Assembly: GCA_944321185.1 (NCBI GenBank)
Contig: CALUKH010000007.1
Span: 1-64,000 of the forward strand
Reading direction: 5' to 3'
Length of the DNA: 64,000 nucleotides
Source: an uncultured Alistipes sp.
Lineage (GTDB): Bacteria > Bacteroidota > Bacteroidia > Bacteroidales > Rikenellaceae
Each line of letters opens with the position of its first letter. The first letter of the stretch is position 1. Below the pieces are notes generated by a model, which made no database searches, had not been told where the DNA came from, and saw nothing but the letters and a program-made list of their open reading frames with translations. Of the stretch, positions 8,662-18,237 are shown one piece after another. Made by a program: the position numbers and the translations under genes.

Positions 8662-10140
8662 ATGAAGATGAAAAAGATATGTATGCTGCTTGCGTGTGCG
8701 GTGACGGTGTCGTGCAACGACTGGTTCGGCATCACGCCCGACGGCTCGTCCGTCCCCGAAGACCGCTTCTTCCGCAACGAAAACGCCTATCTCAACGCCC
8801 TGACGGACATCTATACGCAGCTGCGCGCCGAAAGCCTCTATGGACGGACGTTGTCGGTGGGCGAGGTGGAGTTCATGGGGCAGAACTTCCATCCGACGGA
8901 TGCGCTCCAGACGGCCGCTGCATCGTTGGACTATACGAATGCGACGTTTGCCGGGGCCATCGAACAGACCTACGTCGACATGTACCGCGCCATCGCGGCC
9001 TGCAACAACCTTATCGAACACATCGAAACCACCCGCGTCGTCTTCAACGACCCGGACCGCAAACACATCATCACGGGCGAACTCTACGGACTGCGTGCCG
9101 CCCTGCATTTCGAACTGCTGCGGCTGTTCCATCCGGCGTGGGCCGTCGATCCGGACTTTGTCGGGCTCCGCTACATGACGCATTTCGGCATGACGGTCTC
9201 CGAGCCTCTCTCGACACGGGCCTTCGTCGAGCGGGTGCTCGCCGATCTGGACCGTGCGGCCGAAGAGCTCCGGGATCATGATCCCATTTTTGCGGGCTTC
9301 TCCCTCTCGTCGGTGCTCCCCGGCGAGATCGATTCGCGGCTGCGCACCTTCTGTATGAACTACTACGCCGTTCGCGGCATGCGGGCCCGCGTCTGCCTCT
9401 ACATGGGCGATTACATCCAGGCGGCCGCCTGCGCCGAGGAGGTCTTCGAACACCTGACCCTTGTCGACAAGACCTATCAACTCTTCCATTTCTGCGCCCC
9501 GGGCGAATATGGCGACGATTACAGCTTCTCGCGCGAACACCTCTTCGGGGTGTCGACCCTGCCGGGCGGTTTCGACGAACTGACCGACCGGCTCTACGGC
9601 GAGGGCGGTGCCGTGGTGACGGCCCACTACGCCGGGCTCTTCACCGACAGCCGCGACACGCGTTACCGCGACTGGTTCGACAACAGCCAGCCTGACCGCG
9701 TACGGATGTCGCACAAGTTCGGCCCGCAGTCGGTGCTGAGCGGCTACACGTCGACGGGCGGTTCGGATCAGGTGCTGCCGTGCCGCATTCCGTTCATCAA
9801 GCTGGGCGAGATGGCGCTGATCTGCACCGAGGCGCTGGTGCGTCAGGGCGATGCGGACGCGGCAACGGCCGCCGCACGCCTCGTTGAGATGCAGCAGGCC
9901 CGCGACGTGACGGAGGTGGCCGACCGCCTCACGGATCCCGCCTTCACGACCGATCAGCTGCTCGAATACGTCGAACGCGAATACCGGCGCGACTTCTTCG
10001 GCGAAGGCCAGCTCTTCCATTACTACAAGCGGCTGAACCGGACCTCCATCCCGCAATACGACGGCACCGAGCGTGCGATGACCGCCGCCGACTACACCTG
10101 GCCGATTCCGGCAGTCTCCGTGCAAGCCAACCAGCTCTAA
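8662..10140 (+). CDS. SusD/RagB-like nutrient-binding outer membrane lipoprotein
   Basis: 492 residues. The lipoprotein signal MKMKKICMLLACAVTVSC ends in a lipobox cysteine (Cys18) followed by NDWFGITPDGSSVPEDRFF, the usual SusD start. The SusD fold is indicated by the TPR-like helices (YRAIAACNNLIEHIE, LRAALHFELLRLFHP) and by the C-terminal EYRRDFFGEGQLFHYYKRLN motif, typical of SusD/RagB. It should sit as a lid on the SusC encoded 18 nt upstream. The ligand is unknown. Confidence 0.92.
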   Translation: MKMKKICMLLACAVTVSCNDWFGITPDGSSVPEDRFFRNENAYLNALTDIYTQLRAESLYGRTLSVGEVEFMGQNFHPTDALQTAAASLDYTNATFAGAIEQTYVDMYRAIAACNNLIEHIETTRVVFNDPDRKHIITGELYGLRAALHFELLRLFHPAWAVDPDFVGLRYMTHFGMTVSEPLSTRAFVERVLADLDRAAEELRDHDPIFAGFSLSSVLPGEIDSRLRTFCMNYYAVRGMRARVCLYMGDYIQAAACAEEVFEHLTLVDKTYQLFHFCAPGEYGDDYSFSREHLFGVSTLPGGFDELTDRLYGEGGAVVTAHYAGLFTDSRDTRYRDWFDNSQPDRVRMSHKFGPQSVLSGYTSTGGSDQVLPCRIPFIKLGEMALICTEALVRQGDADAATAAARLVEMQQARDVTEVADRLTDPAFTTDQLLEYVEREYRRDFFGEGQLFHYYKRLNRTSIPQYDGTERAMTAADYTWPIPAVSVQANQL

Positions 10141-10153
10141 AAACGAAACGATC

Positions 10154-13100
10154 ATGATGACACATACGCAAAAATCGGGTGCCGGACTGCTCAAGGGATT
10201 CGTGTGGCTGCTCTTCGCGGCGGCCGTCGTGCTGATCCCCGGCAAGGTTCTGGCCCAGAAAATATCGATCAACGTCGCCTCGAAACCCCTGAGCGAAGTC
10301 TTCCAGCAGATCAAGAAGGCTTCGGGGTATCAGGTCTTCTATGCCAACCAGAATGTCGACGACCGGCGCGTGGTGACGTTCCGCGCCACGAATGCCGATC
10401 TGCGCGATGTCCTCGACCGTCTGTGCGAGGCCGCCGGACTGAGCTACCGCATCGTCGACCACACGATCGTGGTCTCCGTGGCCCGCAACGCCGCCCAAGC
10501 TTCGGCCCCGGCCGCCACGCCCTCTCCCGCACCGCGGTTCACCGTCTCGGGCTACGTCCTGGACGACAACAAACGCCCCGTACCCTATGCCTCGGTGGTG
10601 CAGAAGGGCGCCACGCACAACGGCGTCTCGACCGACGAACGGGGCTTCTTCACCCTCTCGCTCCCCTCGGGCCGCGAATCGATCATCGTTTCGTGCGTCG
10701 GCATGAAGACCCAGACCATCGAGGTCAACAACCAGTCCTCGTTCGACATCTATCTCGAACCCGAAGTCAACAACATCGCCGCAACGGTCGTCACGGGTTT
10801 CATGCCCAAGGCCAAGAACAGCTTCACGGGTACGGCCGTCGTGGTCAAGGGCGAGGAGCTGCGCACGATCAACAGCACGAGCTTCTTCGATGCGCTGAAG
10901 GTCTTCGACCCCTCGTTCCAGGTGGTCGACGTGCGCGGAGTCTTCGGCTCGGACCCGAACTACATCCCCGAACAGATCGAAATCCGCGGCCAGAACAGCT
11001 TCCCCGAGATCTCGGGCAGCACGCTGAAGACGATGACCAGTCTGCCGATCTTCATCCTCGACGGCTTCGAGGTCAAGGTGCAGCAGATCTACGACCTGGA
11101 CATGAACCGCATCCAGAGCGTGACGATCCTCAAGGACGCCTCGGCTACGGCTATCTACGGTTCGCGCGCCGCCAACGGCGTCATCGTCATCGAGACCAAG
11201 AACCCCGAACCCGGCGTGCTGCGCGTGAGCTACACGCTCACGGGCGGTGTCAGCATCCCCGACCTCTCGTCCTACAACCTGATGAACGCTTCGCAGGCGT
11301 TGGAGTTCCAGCGGCTGTCGGGGCTGTTCGATCCCCCGGTCCTGGATGAGGACGGCGGCAGCTACGCCAACTCCTACAACCTGATCCGCAAGGAGATCCT
11401 CTCGGGCGTGGATACCTACTGGCTGTCGAAACCCCTGCGCGTGGGTCTGCAGCAGCGCCACTCGATCATCATTGAGGGAAGCGTCAACCGGCTGCGCGCC
11501 AACCAGGGCAACGTGCGCTATCAGGTCAACCTCTCCCTGGGCCAGAACGACGGCGTGATGAAGGAGTCGGGGCGTATGACCTACGGCGCCGGCACGAAGC
11601 TCATCTATTCGCACTCGAGCCTGCGCATCACGAACGATCTGCAGTTCTCGACCACGAAGAGCTCCGAATCGCCCTACGGTTCGTTCGCCGACTACACGAC
11701 GGCCCTGCCGTACCACCGCGAAAAGGATGCCGACGGCAACTACTACCGCACGCTCTCGCTGCGCAACGTGGCTCCCGACGGCATGCAGCTGGCCATCACC
11801 TCGTCGCAGCTCTCGCCCGTCTACGAGGCCCGCTACCTGAGCAGCTTCACGAAGGACGATCTGATGAACGTCACCAACAACACGGCCATCGACTGGACGG
11901 TCATTCCGGGACTGAAGCTGCGCGGCGACTTCTCGGTGAGCAGCGATTTCAGCCGCACGGACATCTACACCTCGCCGATGAGCTACTCCTACATCCAGAA
12001 CAACGACTACGACGTCTCGGATCCGAGCGTGCTCTACGCCCGCGGAAAGTACTCGCTCAGCAATTCGACCGACATGACGCTGGCCGGCAAACTGATGGTC
12101 TCCTATACGAAGGAGGTCGGCAAACACCTGTTGCAGGCGGTGCTGGGCAGCGAAATCCGCGAGGTCAACCGCGAAAGCGACGGATACGTCGTCACGGGAT
12201 TCATGGACGATGCGCTCGACTATCTGTCGTATGCCGTGCAGTATGAGGCCGATTCGCGTCCGTCGGGCAACGAGTCGATCGTCCGTTCGGCCGGCGCCTA
12301 CCTTAATGCCAACTATTCGTACGACAACCGCTATCTGCTCGACCTGACGGGGCGTATCGACGGCTCGTCGATCTACGGCACCAAGCAGCAGACGGCTCCC
12401 TACTGGTCGGTGGGTGTGCGCTGGAACCTCCACAACGAGGCCTTCATGCGTTCGAACGGTCTCTTCTCGCTGCTGGCCCTGCGCGCCAACATCGGTACGA
12501 CGGGCAACCAGAACTTCACGCAGAACCAGGCCATGAGCATGTACACCTATCTGAAACCCGTCTACGGCAATCTGTTCGGTACGAGCATCTCGGTGCTGGG
12601 CAACCCCGAGCTGGAGTGTCAGACGACCTTCAACCGCAACGTCGGCCTGGAGATGACGCTGCTCGACGGCCTGCTCAACCTCGACATGAACTACTACTAC
12701 AACACCACGCGCGGAAGCCTGACGTCGGTGACCATCGCCCCGTCGATTGGCTTCTCGGAGCTGAAGGTCAACCAGGGCGACATCGTCAACAAGGGTGTCG
12801 ACTTCTCGATGGCCCTCACGCCCGTCCGCACGAAGGACATGCTCCTTTCGCTGACCTTCAACGGCCGCCACAACACCAACATCCTGAGCAAGATCTCCAA
12901 CATGCTGCGCAACTACAACGAGATGGTGGGCCAGCGTGTCGAGAACGAGGGGGATACGAACGTCTTCCTGTTCGAGGAGGGGCAGTCGCTCAATACGATC
13001 TACGGCGTGCGGAGCCTGGGCATCAACCCCGGCACGGGCCGCGAGGAGTTCCTCACCAAGGACGGAACCCGGACCGACGAGTGGAGCTATGAGGATATGG

Positions 13101-13570
13101 TGCCCGTCGGCATCGGCGAAGCCACGCTCGAGGGTTACACGGGCTTCAACTTCCGCTATAAGGAGCTGGAACTGGGTGCCACGTTCAACTATTCGTTCGG
13201 CGCCGACCGCTACAACTATACGCTCCACGAGAAGATCGAGGGGACGGATGCCACGGTCAACAACGACGTGCGGGCGCTGACCGAACGCTGGAAGGAGCCC
13301 GGACAGGTGGCCCGTTACAAGGCCATCGACGATACGACGCCGACGCGTCCCACGTCGCGTTTCGTACAGCGTGAAAACCGCTTCTCGCTTTCGTCGCTGC
13401 GCGTGGCCTACACCTTCCCCGTCGAGCGGTGGGGCTGGAAGGGCATCTCGATGTTGAGGCTCCAGCTCACGGCCAACGAACTCTTCTACCTCTCGACGAT
13501 CCGCCAGGAGCGCGGACTGACGTATCCCTATGCGCGGACGATGAGCTTCTCCGTACAGGTCAACTTCTAA
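10154..13570 (+). CDS. SusC/RagA-like TonB-dependent receptor with STN signalling domain
   Basis: 1138 residues. Signal peptide (about 1-35). STN domain (about 37-115, ISINVASKPLSEVFQQIKKA to DHTIVVSV). Carboxypeptidase-regulatory-like domain (about 128-205, FTVSGYVLDDNKRPVPYASV). Plug domain (VVTGFMPKAKNSFTGTAVVV, then ILDGFEVKVQQIYDLDMNRI and ILKDASATAIYGSRAANGVI). Barrel to the terminal Phe. The STN domain is the part that contacts the periplasmic domain of FecR, so this is the likely sensor of the sigma/FecR pair at 4000-5919. It is the second SusC of the operon, 13 nt after the first SusD and 11 nt before the second. Confidence 0.95.
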   Translation: MMTHTQKSGAGLLKGFVWLLFAAAVVLIPGKVLAQKISINVASKPLSEVFQQIKKASGYQVFYANQNVDDRRVVTFRATNADLRDVLDRLCEAAGLSYRIVDHTIVVSVARNAAQASAPAATPSPAPRFTVSGYVLDDNKRPVPYASVVQKGATHNGVSTDERGFFTLSLPSGRESIIVSCVGMKTQTIEVNNQSSFDIYLEPEVNNIAATVVTGFMPKAKNSFTGTAVVVKGEELRTINSTSFFDALKVFDPSFQVVDVRGVFGSDPNYIPEQIEIRGQNSFPEISGSTLKTMTSLPIFILDGFEVKVQQIYDLDMNRIQSVTILKDASATAIYGSRAANGVIVIETKNPEPGVLRVSYTLTGGVSIPDLSSYNLMNASQALEFQRLSGLFDPPVLDEDGGSYANSYNLIRKEILSGVDTYWLSKPLRVGLQQRHSIIIEGSVNRLRANQGNVRYQVNLSLGQNDGVMKESGRMTYGAGTKLIYSHSSLRITNDLQFSTTKSSESPYGSFADYTTALPYHREKDADGNYYRTLSLRNVAPDGMQLAITSSQLSPVYEARYLSSFTKDDLMNVTNNTAIDWTVIPGLKLRGDFSVSSDFSRTDIYTSPMSYSYIQNNDYDVSDPSVLYARGKYSLSNSTDMTLAGKLMVSYTKEVGKHLLQAVLGSEIREVNRESDGYVVTGFMDDALDYLSYAVQYEADSRPSGNESIVRSAGAYLNANYSYDNRYLLDLTGRIDGSSIYGTKQQTAPYWSVGVRWNLHNEAFMRSNGLFSLLALRANIGTTGNQNFTQNQAMSMYTYLKPVYGNLFGTSISVLGNPELECQTTFNRNVGLEMTLLDGLLNLDMNYYYNTTRGSLTSVTIAPSIGFSELKVNQGDIVNKGVDFSMALTPVRTKDMLLSLTFNGRHNTNILSKISNMLRNYNEMVGQRVENEGDTNVFLFEEGQSLNTIYGVRSLGINPGTGREEFLTKDGTRTDEWSYEDMVPVGIGEATLEGYTGFNFRYKELELGATFNYSFGADRYNYTLHEKIEGTDATVNNDVRALTERWKEPGQVARYKAIDDTTPTRPTSRFVQRENRFSLSSLRVAYTFPVERWGWKGISMLRLQLTANELFYLSTIRQERGLTYPYARTMSFSVQVNF

Positions 13571-13581
13571 ACCGGACAGGC

Positions 13582-15018
13582 ATGAAAGACATGAAATCGA
13601 TGAAATTCGGCATACTGGCCGCGGTGCTGGCGCTCGGCTCCTGCGGCAACTGGCTCGACGTCACCTCCCGTTCGGAGGTGAGTGTCGACGACATGTACTC
13701 CACGGCCGAGGGCTACTACACCTCGGCGACGGGCGTCTACATCAACATGGGCGACGCCTCGCTCTACGGCGGGTATGTCTCCCTGACGGCCCTCGAACCC
13801 CTCACGCAGCAGTATACGGTCTCGGGCGACAACGAAACGCGCCGCAGCTGGGCCGCCTACGAATATACGAGCGAAACCTCGAAACCCATCATCGAGGACA
13901 TCTGGCTGCGGATGTACAACACGATCTTCAACGCCAATCTGGTGATCGACAAGCTCCGCGGCGAGACCCGTCCGCTCTTCGACGAGGGGGTGCGCGAGAT
14001 CATGCTGGGTGAGATGCTGGCCCTGCGCGCCTACATGTATTTCGATCTGGTGCGGATGTTCAACCCGGCGTGGAGCGTCGACCCGACGGCCAACAACGTC
14101 CCCTGGAAGACCACGTGGGATGCCTCGATCGGCGAACGCATCCCGACCGAACGCCTGCTGGATCTGATCATGGCGGACCTCGCGGAGGCGCGCGACCTGC
14201 TCGAAACGCGTGACCCGATCGTCACGGGCGCCACCTCGCGCGACGTCTACGTCTCGTACGACCGCTCCCGGCGGATGAATTTCTATGCCGTGTGTGCGCT
14301 CCGGGCGCGGATCGCCCTCTACCGCAACGACTACGCCACGGCCTACGACGAGGCCCGCGTGGTGATCGATTCGGGCAAGTTCCGCTTCATCACCGGCGAG
14401 GAGATCGTCCAGACGGATGCCTACGGCGAGGAGCTGCGCTCGAACCGCATCTTTACGCCCGAGCTGGTCTTCGCGCTGGACAACGACCAGATTACGCTCT
14501 CGTCGCGGACCTACTACGAGAGTCTGGCCCAGGATCTGCTGCGTTCGGATGCCTGCTACGAGGAGGGCGACGTGCGCAAGAGTGCCTGGACGGCCCTCAA
14601 TTCGATGAACAACCTCAACATGATCAAGTACAAGCGTTCGGCGCTGGCGGCCGACAGCTACAAGTATCCCACGGCCTGCACGCCGATGCTGAAGCTGAGC
14701 GAGATGTACCTGATCGTCGAGGAGGCGATCCTGAACGATCCGACGCTCGATCCCGCACCGCTCAGCTGGCTGAACACCTTCCGCGGGCATCGCGGTACGG
14801 CGGCTCTCGAGGCGTCGGCCTCGGCCGAGGTGGTCCGCACGGCCCTCACACGCGAGTACATCTGCGAATTCAAGGGCGAAGGCCAGCTCTTCTACTACTA
14901 CAAGCGTCTGAACCTCACGCGGGTCGACAACGGCCTCTACAACGGCAATACCGTCGAACTCGATCCGGCGGTCTACACCTTCCCGCGTCCGGACGACGAG
15001 AATGATTTCGGTAACTAA
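13582..15018 (+). CDS. SusD/RagB-like lipoprotein, second copy
   Basis: 478 residues from the ATG at 13582, which gives the lipoprotein signal MKDMKSMKFGILAAVLALGS followed by the lipobox Cys; a longer reading frame upstream is only the end of susC in another frame. SusD landmarks are NWLDVTSRSEVSVDDMYSTA after the lipobox, MLALRAYMYFDLVRMFNPAW in the TPR region, and EYICEFKGEGQLFYYYKRLN near the C-terminus. It is related to, but distinct from, the SusD at 8662, so the operon encodes two different SusCD pairs. Confidence 0.92.
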   Translation: MKDMKSMKFGILAAVLALGSCGNWLDVTSRSEVSVDDMYSTAEGYYTSATGVYINMGDASLYGGYVSLTALEPLTQQYTVSGDNETRRSWAAYEYTSETSKPIIEDIWLRMYNTIFNANLVIDKLRGETRPLFDEGVREIMLGEMLALRAYMYFDLVRMFNPAWSVDPTANNVPWKTTWDASIGERIPTERLLDLIMADLAEARDLLETRDPIVTGATSRDVYVSYDRSRRMNFYAVCALRARIALYRNDYATAYDEARVVIDSGKFRFITGEEIVQTDAYGEELRSNRIFTPELVFALDNDQITLSSRTYYESLAQDLLRSDACYEEGDVRKSAWTALNSMNNLNMIKYKRSALAADSYKYPTACTPMLKLSEMYLIVEEAILNDPTLDPAPLSWLNTFRGHRGTAALEASASAEVVRTALTREYICEFKGEGQLFYYYKRLNLTRVDNGLYNGNTVELDPAVYTFPRPDDENDFGN

Positions 15019-15033
15019 AATGCGCTCTGAACC

Positions 15034-15750
15034 ATGAAAACGACGCTTTGTCTGCTGCTTGCGGCCTCGCTCCTGTTCGGGTCGTGCCGCGAGCGTGAAA
15101 TCGAGGTCTACGATGTCTCGCGCGTGTCGCTGAACATCGCCAAGGGGGAGTTCCGCCCCAATACCTATCCCGAATCCTACGAATTCAACGCCTACTTTCT
15201 GGGGGTCGGTTCCGGCGACTACGAGCTGGAGATCCCCGTGCGGCTGACCGGTTTGATCGACTACGAGAACGACCGCGAATACCGCGTGCGGGTCAACGAG
15301 GAGTATTCGCAGGCCGCCACCCAGGGCGTGGAGTATTCGCTCGACGAACGCCAGATCTTCCACAAGGGGCTCTACGAGGATACGTTCCGCGTGACGATCC
15401 ACATCGCCCGGCTCAACGAAACGGACAATTACAAACTGCGTGTCGAACTGGTGCCCAACGAGAACTTCGCCGCCGGCATGGAGCGTTACCAGTATGTCGA
15501 CATCTCGTTCGTGAAGAACGTCAACACGCCGCCGGCCTTCTGGGAGAACACCTCCAAACTTTCGAAGTATACCTATTATCCGGCCAAGTGCGTCAAGTTC
15601 CTCGAGGTGAGCGGCATCACCGACCCCGAGTGGGAGGATGCCGGCACAAGCCTGCTGCTCGACTACTGGATCGAACTCTGCATCGACTGGTTCGAACAGA
15701 ACGAGGTGATCGACCCGCAGACCGGCAACCGAATCTATTTCGATGAATAA
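15034..15750 (+). CDS. DUF4843 family lipoprotein
   Basis: 238 residues with the lipoprotein signal MKTTLCLLLAASLLFGSC. The body (NAYFLGVGSGDYELEIPVRL, and VNEEYSQAATQGVEYSLDER) matches the beta-rich DUF4843 proteins that often follow SusCD genes in Bacteroidetes and precede a PKD-like lipoprotein, as here. Function is not established; a surface or periplasmic accessory of the SusCD complex is a reasonable guess. It overlaps the first possible ATG of the next gene by 8 nt. Confidence 0.8.
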   Translation: MKTTLCLLLAASLLFGSCREREIEVYDVSRVSLNIAKGEFRPNTYPESYEFNAYFLGVGSGDYELEIPVRLTGLIDYENDREYRVRVNEEYSQAATQGVEYSLDERQIFHKGLYEDTFRVTIHIARLNETDNYKLRVELVPNENFAAGMERYQYVDISFVKNVNTPPAFWENTSKLSKYTYYPAKCVKFLEVSGITDPEWEDAGTSLLLDYWIELCIDWFEQNEVIDPQTGNRIYFDE

Positions 15751-15769
15751 CCCGAAAGTCTTGCCAATC

Positions 15770-17308
15770 ATGAATACGCGATTTTACTTTCTGATTCTTT
15801 CCGCGCTGGCCCTGGCTTCGTGCTACGGCGACCGCGACGGCGTGGTCGGGGAAGAGCCCGATTACGTACTTTCGGTCGAGGGCATCCAGATCGAGGACGA
15901 TCTCTATCTGGGCGACCGCTTCACGTGCAGCCCGACGGTCCATCTGCCCGAAGGGGCCAACCCCGACGACTACGACTACCGCTGGATCGTGGGCTACGGC
16001 GAGGAGATCTCCACCCGGAAGGATCTCGACTGGGAGATCTACCTCCCGAAGGGCTGCTCGCTCAACAGCAACATCCCGGGCAGTTTCGTCGTGCGCAACC
16101 ACGTCAACGGACTCGAATACCGCAAGACCTTCGAGTTCAAGATCCAGAACGGCTATGCCCCGAAGTTCGTGGCCGTCTACGAAACGGCGGACGGACGTCT
16201 GGAGTGGATGTCGATCCAGACGACGGGAACCTCCTCGTCGTCGATCTCGCCCAAGAACGGCTTTACGCGCTGGTTCCCCGACATGATCGAACGCGTGAAC
16301 GGTCCCTCGCAACGCATTGACGGCGAGTTCCGCGGCGCGATGAGCATGAAGTCCGAACTGCTGCTCTTCACCGACCGCGGACCCGGCTACGGCGCCTCGG
16401 TAAGCATGGTCGACACCGAACCCGGCGAGCAGGACTTCACGGCCAACATGGGCGAAGTGGTGTCGCCCGTCGTCGGCCGCATCTACGTGGGAAGCTCCCC
16501 GACGATCGACGTCACGGCGGCCTTCTATTCGTCGGGTGGTGCGAAGTACATACTGGCCGACGGCCGCATGCACATGTACAACGGCACCGACACGAAGACG
16601 CCGGTCTTCGACGATCAGGCCTTCGTCATGGCCGAGGGTGTCGTGCAGGCGATGGGCTCGAAGCAATTCATGCGCTACAAACGGGCCATCGCCGTGCGTT
16701 ACGAGGACGGCACGGTGGGCTGCCTGCAGCAGTACAACAAGCCGGCCACGCCGCTGCCCGGTGCCGACGGCGAGGAGGTGCTGCATGCCGACGAGCTCTG
16801 CGGCGCCTTCTCCGAGGCCACCGGAAAGGGCAACAACAACCCCTATCTGATGCATCTGGTCGTGCGCCGCGGCGAGGCGTATTTCCTCTACATCTACAAT
16901 GCGCAGGCCTCCTCGTCGGGCAACGAACCGCTGACGCTCAAGAGCGTGGTTCCGATTCCGGAGGAGGTGGGCCGCGAAGCCCGGGTATGGTTCGGCGCCT
17001 ACTCGGTGCGCTACGGATTCTACGCCACGCAGAACCGGATCATGCGCTTCGACTATCTGAACATCACGCAGTTCGAGGCGGAGCCCACGCCCTTCAGGAC
17101 CTACGACGAGAAGTACGAGATCCTGGATGTCTTCGTGCTGATCGGCGGCACGGGCCTCAAGGATGCCGACGACTGCACGGTGGTCTACCTCTACGACCGG
17201 ACGAAGGGCACGACGACCGTCGATGTCTTCGACACGGTGACCGGCGAGAGCTATCATACCTACGAGGATCTGCTCCCCGGGCGGGGTGTGGCCTTCATCA
17301 AACGATGA
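15770..17308 (+). CDS. PKD-like family lipoprotein
   Basis: 512 residues from the ATG at 15770, which places the lipoprotein signal MNTRFYFLILSALALASC at the start; an in-frame ATG at 15743 would add nine polar residues. The first 150 residues resemble PKD-type beta sandwiches (YDYRWIVGYGEEISTRKDLD). The rest (WYSVRYG-type repeats, YILADGRMHMYNGTDTKTPV) suggests a beta-propeller-like fold, as in the PKD-like family lipoproteins of SusCD clusters. Probably a surface ligand-binding partner. The stop overlaps the ATG of the ABC ATPase gene (ATGA at 17305), so the lipoprotein and ABC parts are co-translated. Confidence 0.75.
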   Translation: MNTRFYFLILSALALASCYGDRDGVVGEEPDYVLSVEGIQIEDDLYLGDRFTCSPTVHLPEGANPDDYDYRWIVGYGEEISTRKDLDWEIYLPKGCSLNSNIPGSFVVRNHVNGLEYRKTFEFKIQNGYAPKFVAVYETADGRLEWMSIQTTGTSSSSISPKNGFTRWFPDMIERVNGPSQRIDGEFRGAMSMKSELLLFTDRGPGYGASVSMVDTEPGEQDFTANMGEVVSPVVGRIYVGSSPTIDVTAAFYSSGGAKYILADGRMHMYNGTDTKTPVFDDQAFVMAEGVVQAMGSKQFMRYKRAIAVRYEDGTVGCLQQYNKPATPLPGADGEEVLHADELCGAFSEATGKGNNNPYLMHLVVRRGEAYFLYIYNAQASSSGNEPLTLKSVVPIPEEVGREARVWFGAYSVRYGFYATQNRIMRFDYLNITQFEAEPTPFRTYDEKYEILDVFVLIGGTGLKDADDCTVVYLYDRTKGTTTVDVFDTVTGESYHTYEDLLPGRGVAFIKR

Positions 17309-18231
17309 CCCGACAACCTAAGATACGGACCAAAATGGAAACACGCACGAACGTGATAGAGTGCCGCAACCTGACGCACTACTACGGCAAGAAACTGGTG
17401 TACGAGAATCTGAACTTTGCGGTGGGCGAGGGGCGCATCCTCGGACTGCTGGGCAAGAACGGCGCCGGCAAGAGTACGACGATCAACATCCTGAACGGCT
17501 TCCTGGCTCCGCGCTCGGGGCAATGCCTGATCTACGGCGAGGACACGCAGCATCTGTCGCCCGCCACGAAGAGCCGCATCGGCTATCTGATCGAGGGCCA
17601 CATCCAGTATTCGTTCATGAACGTTCACCAGATCGAGAAGTTCTATTCGGGCTTCTACCCCCGCTGGGACCGCGACGCCTACTTCAACCTGATCAACCGC
17701 CTGAAGATCCTTCCGCGGCAGAAGATCGCGAGCATGTCGTGCGGACAGCGGGCCCAGGTGGCGCTGGGGCTCATCCTGGCGCAGGATCCCGATCTGCTGA
17801 TTCTGGACGACTTCTCGCTGGGGCTCGATCCCGGCTACCGGCGGCTGTTCGTCGACTACCTGCGCGAGTATGCCAAGTCGCGCGGCAAGACGGTCTTCCT
17901 CACCTCGCACATCATCCAGGACATGGAGCGTCTGATCGACGACATCCTCATCATGGACTACAACCGGGTCCTCTACCAGGGTCCGCTGAGCGATTTCCAG
18001 CGCGATTTCAAGGGCTTCTTCTTCGACACGGATGCCGCGACGGACGCTCTGGCCGGCGACCGGAGGGTGGTGAACCTCGAACGCCTCAACCGCCGCTGCG
18101 AGCTCTACACCTATGCCCCGGAGGAGGAGATCCGCGCCCTGCTGCACCAGTACGGAATCGTCGCCGAAGGCTTCCACCGCGAGCCGCTCACGTTGGAGGA
18201 TGCCTTCATCGGTCTGACCGGTAAATACTGA
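17305..18231 (+). CDS. ABC transporter ATP-binding protein with atypical Walker B/signature
   Basis: 308 residues from the ATG at 17305, which overlaps the previous stop; an ATG at 17335 (METRTNVIEC) is the alternative. Walker A is GKNGAGKST (50-58). The signature is MSCGQRAQ in place of LSGGQ. Walker B reads LLILDDFSLGLDPGYR, with Asp where the catalytic Glu normally stands. The H-loop is FLTSHIIQD. The C-terminal 70 residues are an extra domain (RVVNLERLNRRCELYTYAPE), as in ABC-2 type exporters. It should power the two short permeases at 18238 and 20189. Confidence 0.88.
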   Translation: MTRQPKIRTKMETRTNVIECRNLTHYYGKKLVYENLNFAVGEGRILGLLGKNGAGKSTTINILNGFLAPRSGQCLIYGEDTQHLSPATKSRIGYLIEGHIQYSFMNVHQIEKFYSGFYPRWDRDAYFNLINRLKILPRQKIASMSCGQRAQVALGLILAQDPDLLILDDFSLGLDPGYRRLFVDYLREYAKSRGKTVFLTSHIIQDMERLIDDILIMDYNRVLYQGPLSDFQRDFKGFFFDTDAATDALAGDRRVVNLERLNRRCELYTYAPEEEIRALLHQYGIVAEGFHREPLTLEDAFIGLTGKY

Positions 18232-18237
18232 CGCGCC

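Noticed and set aside
9944..13228. Long minus-strand frame opposite the second SusC gene
   Set aside because: Same reason: low-complexity Arg/Val/Asp-rich sequence without motifs, opposite a well-supported SusC.
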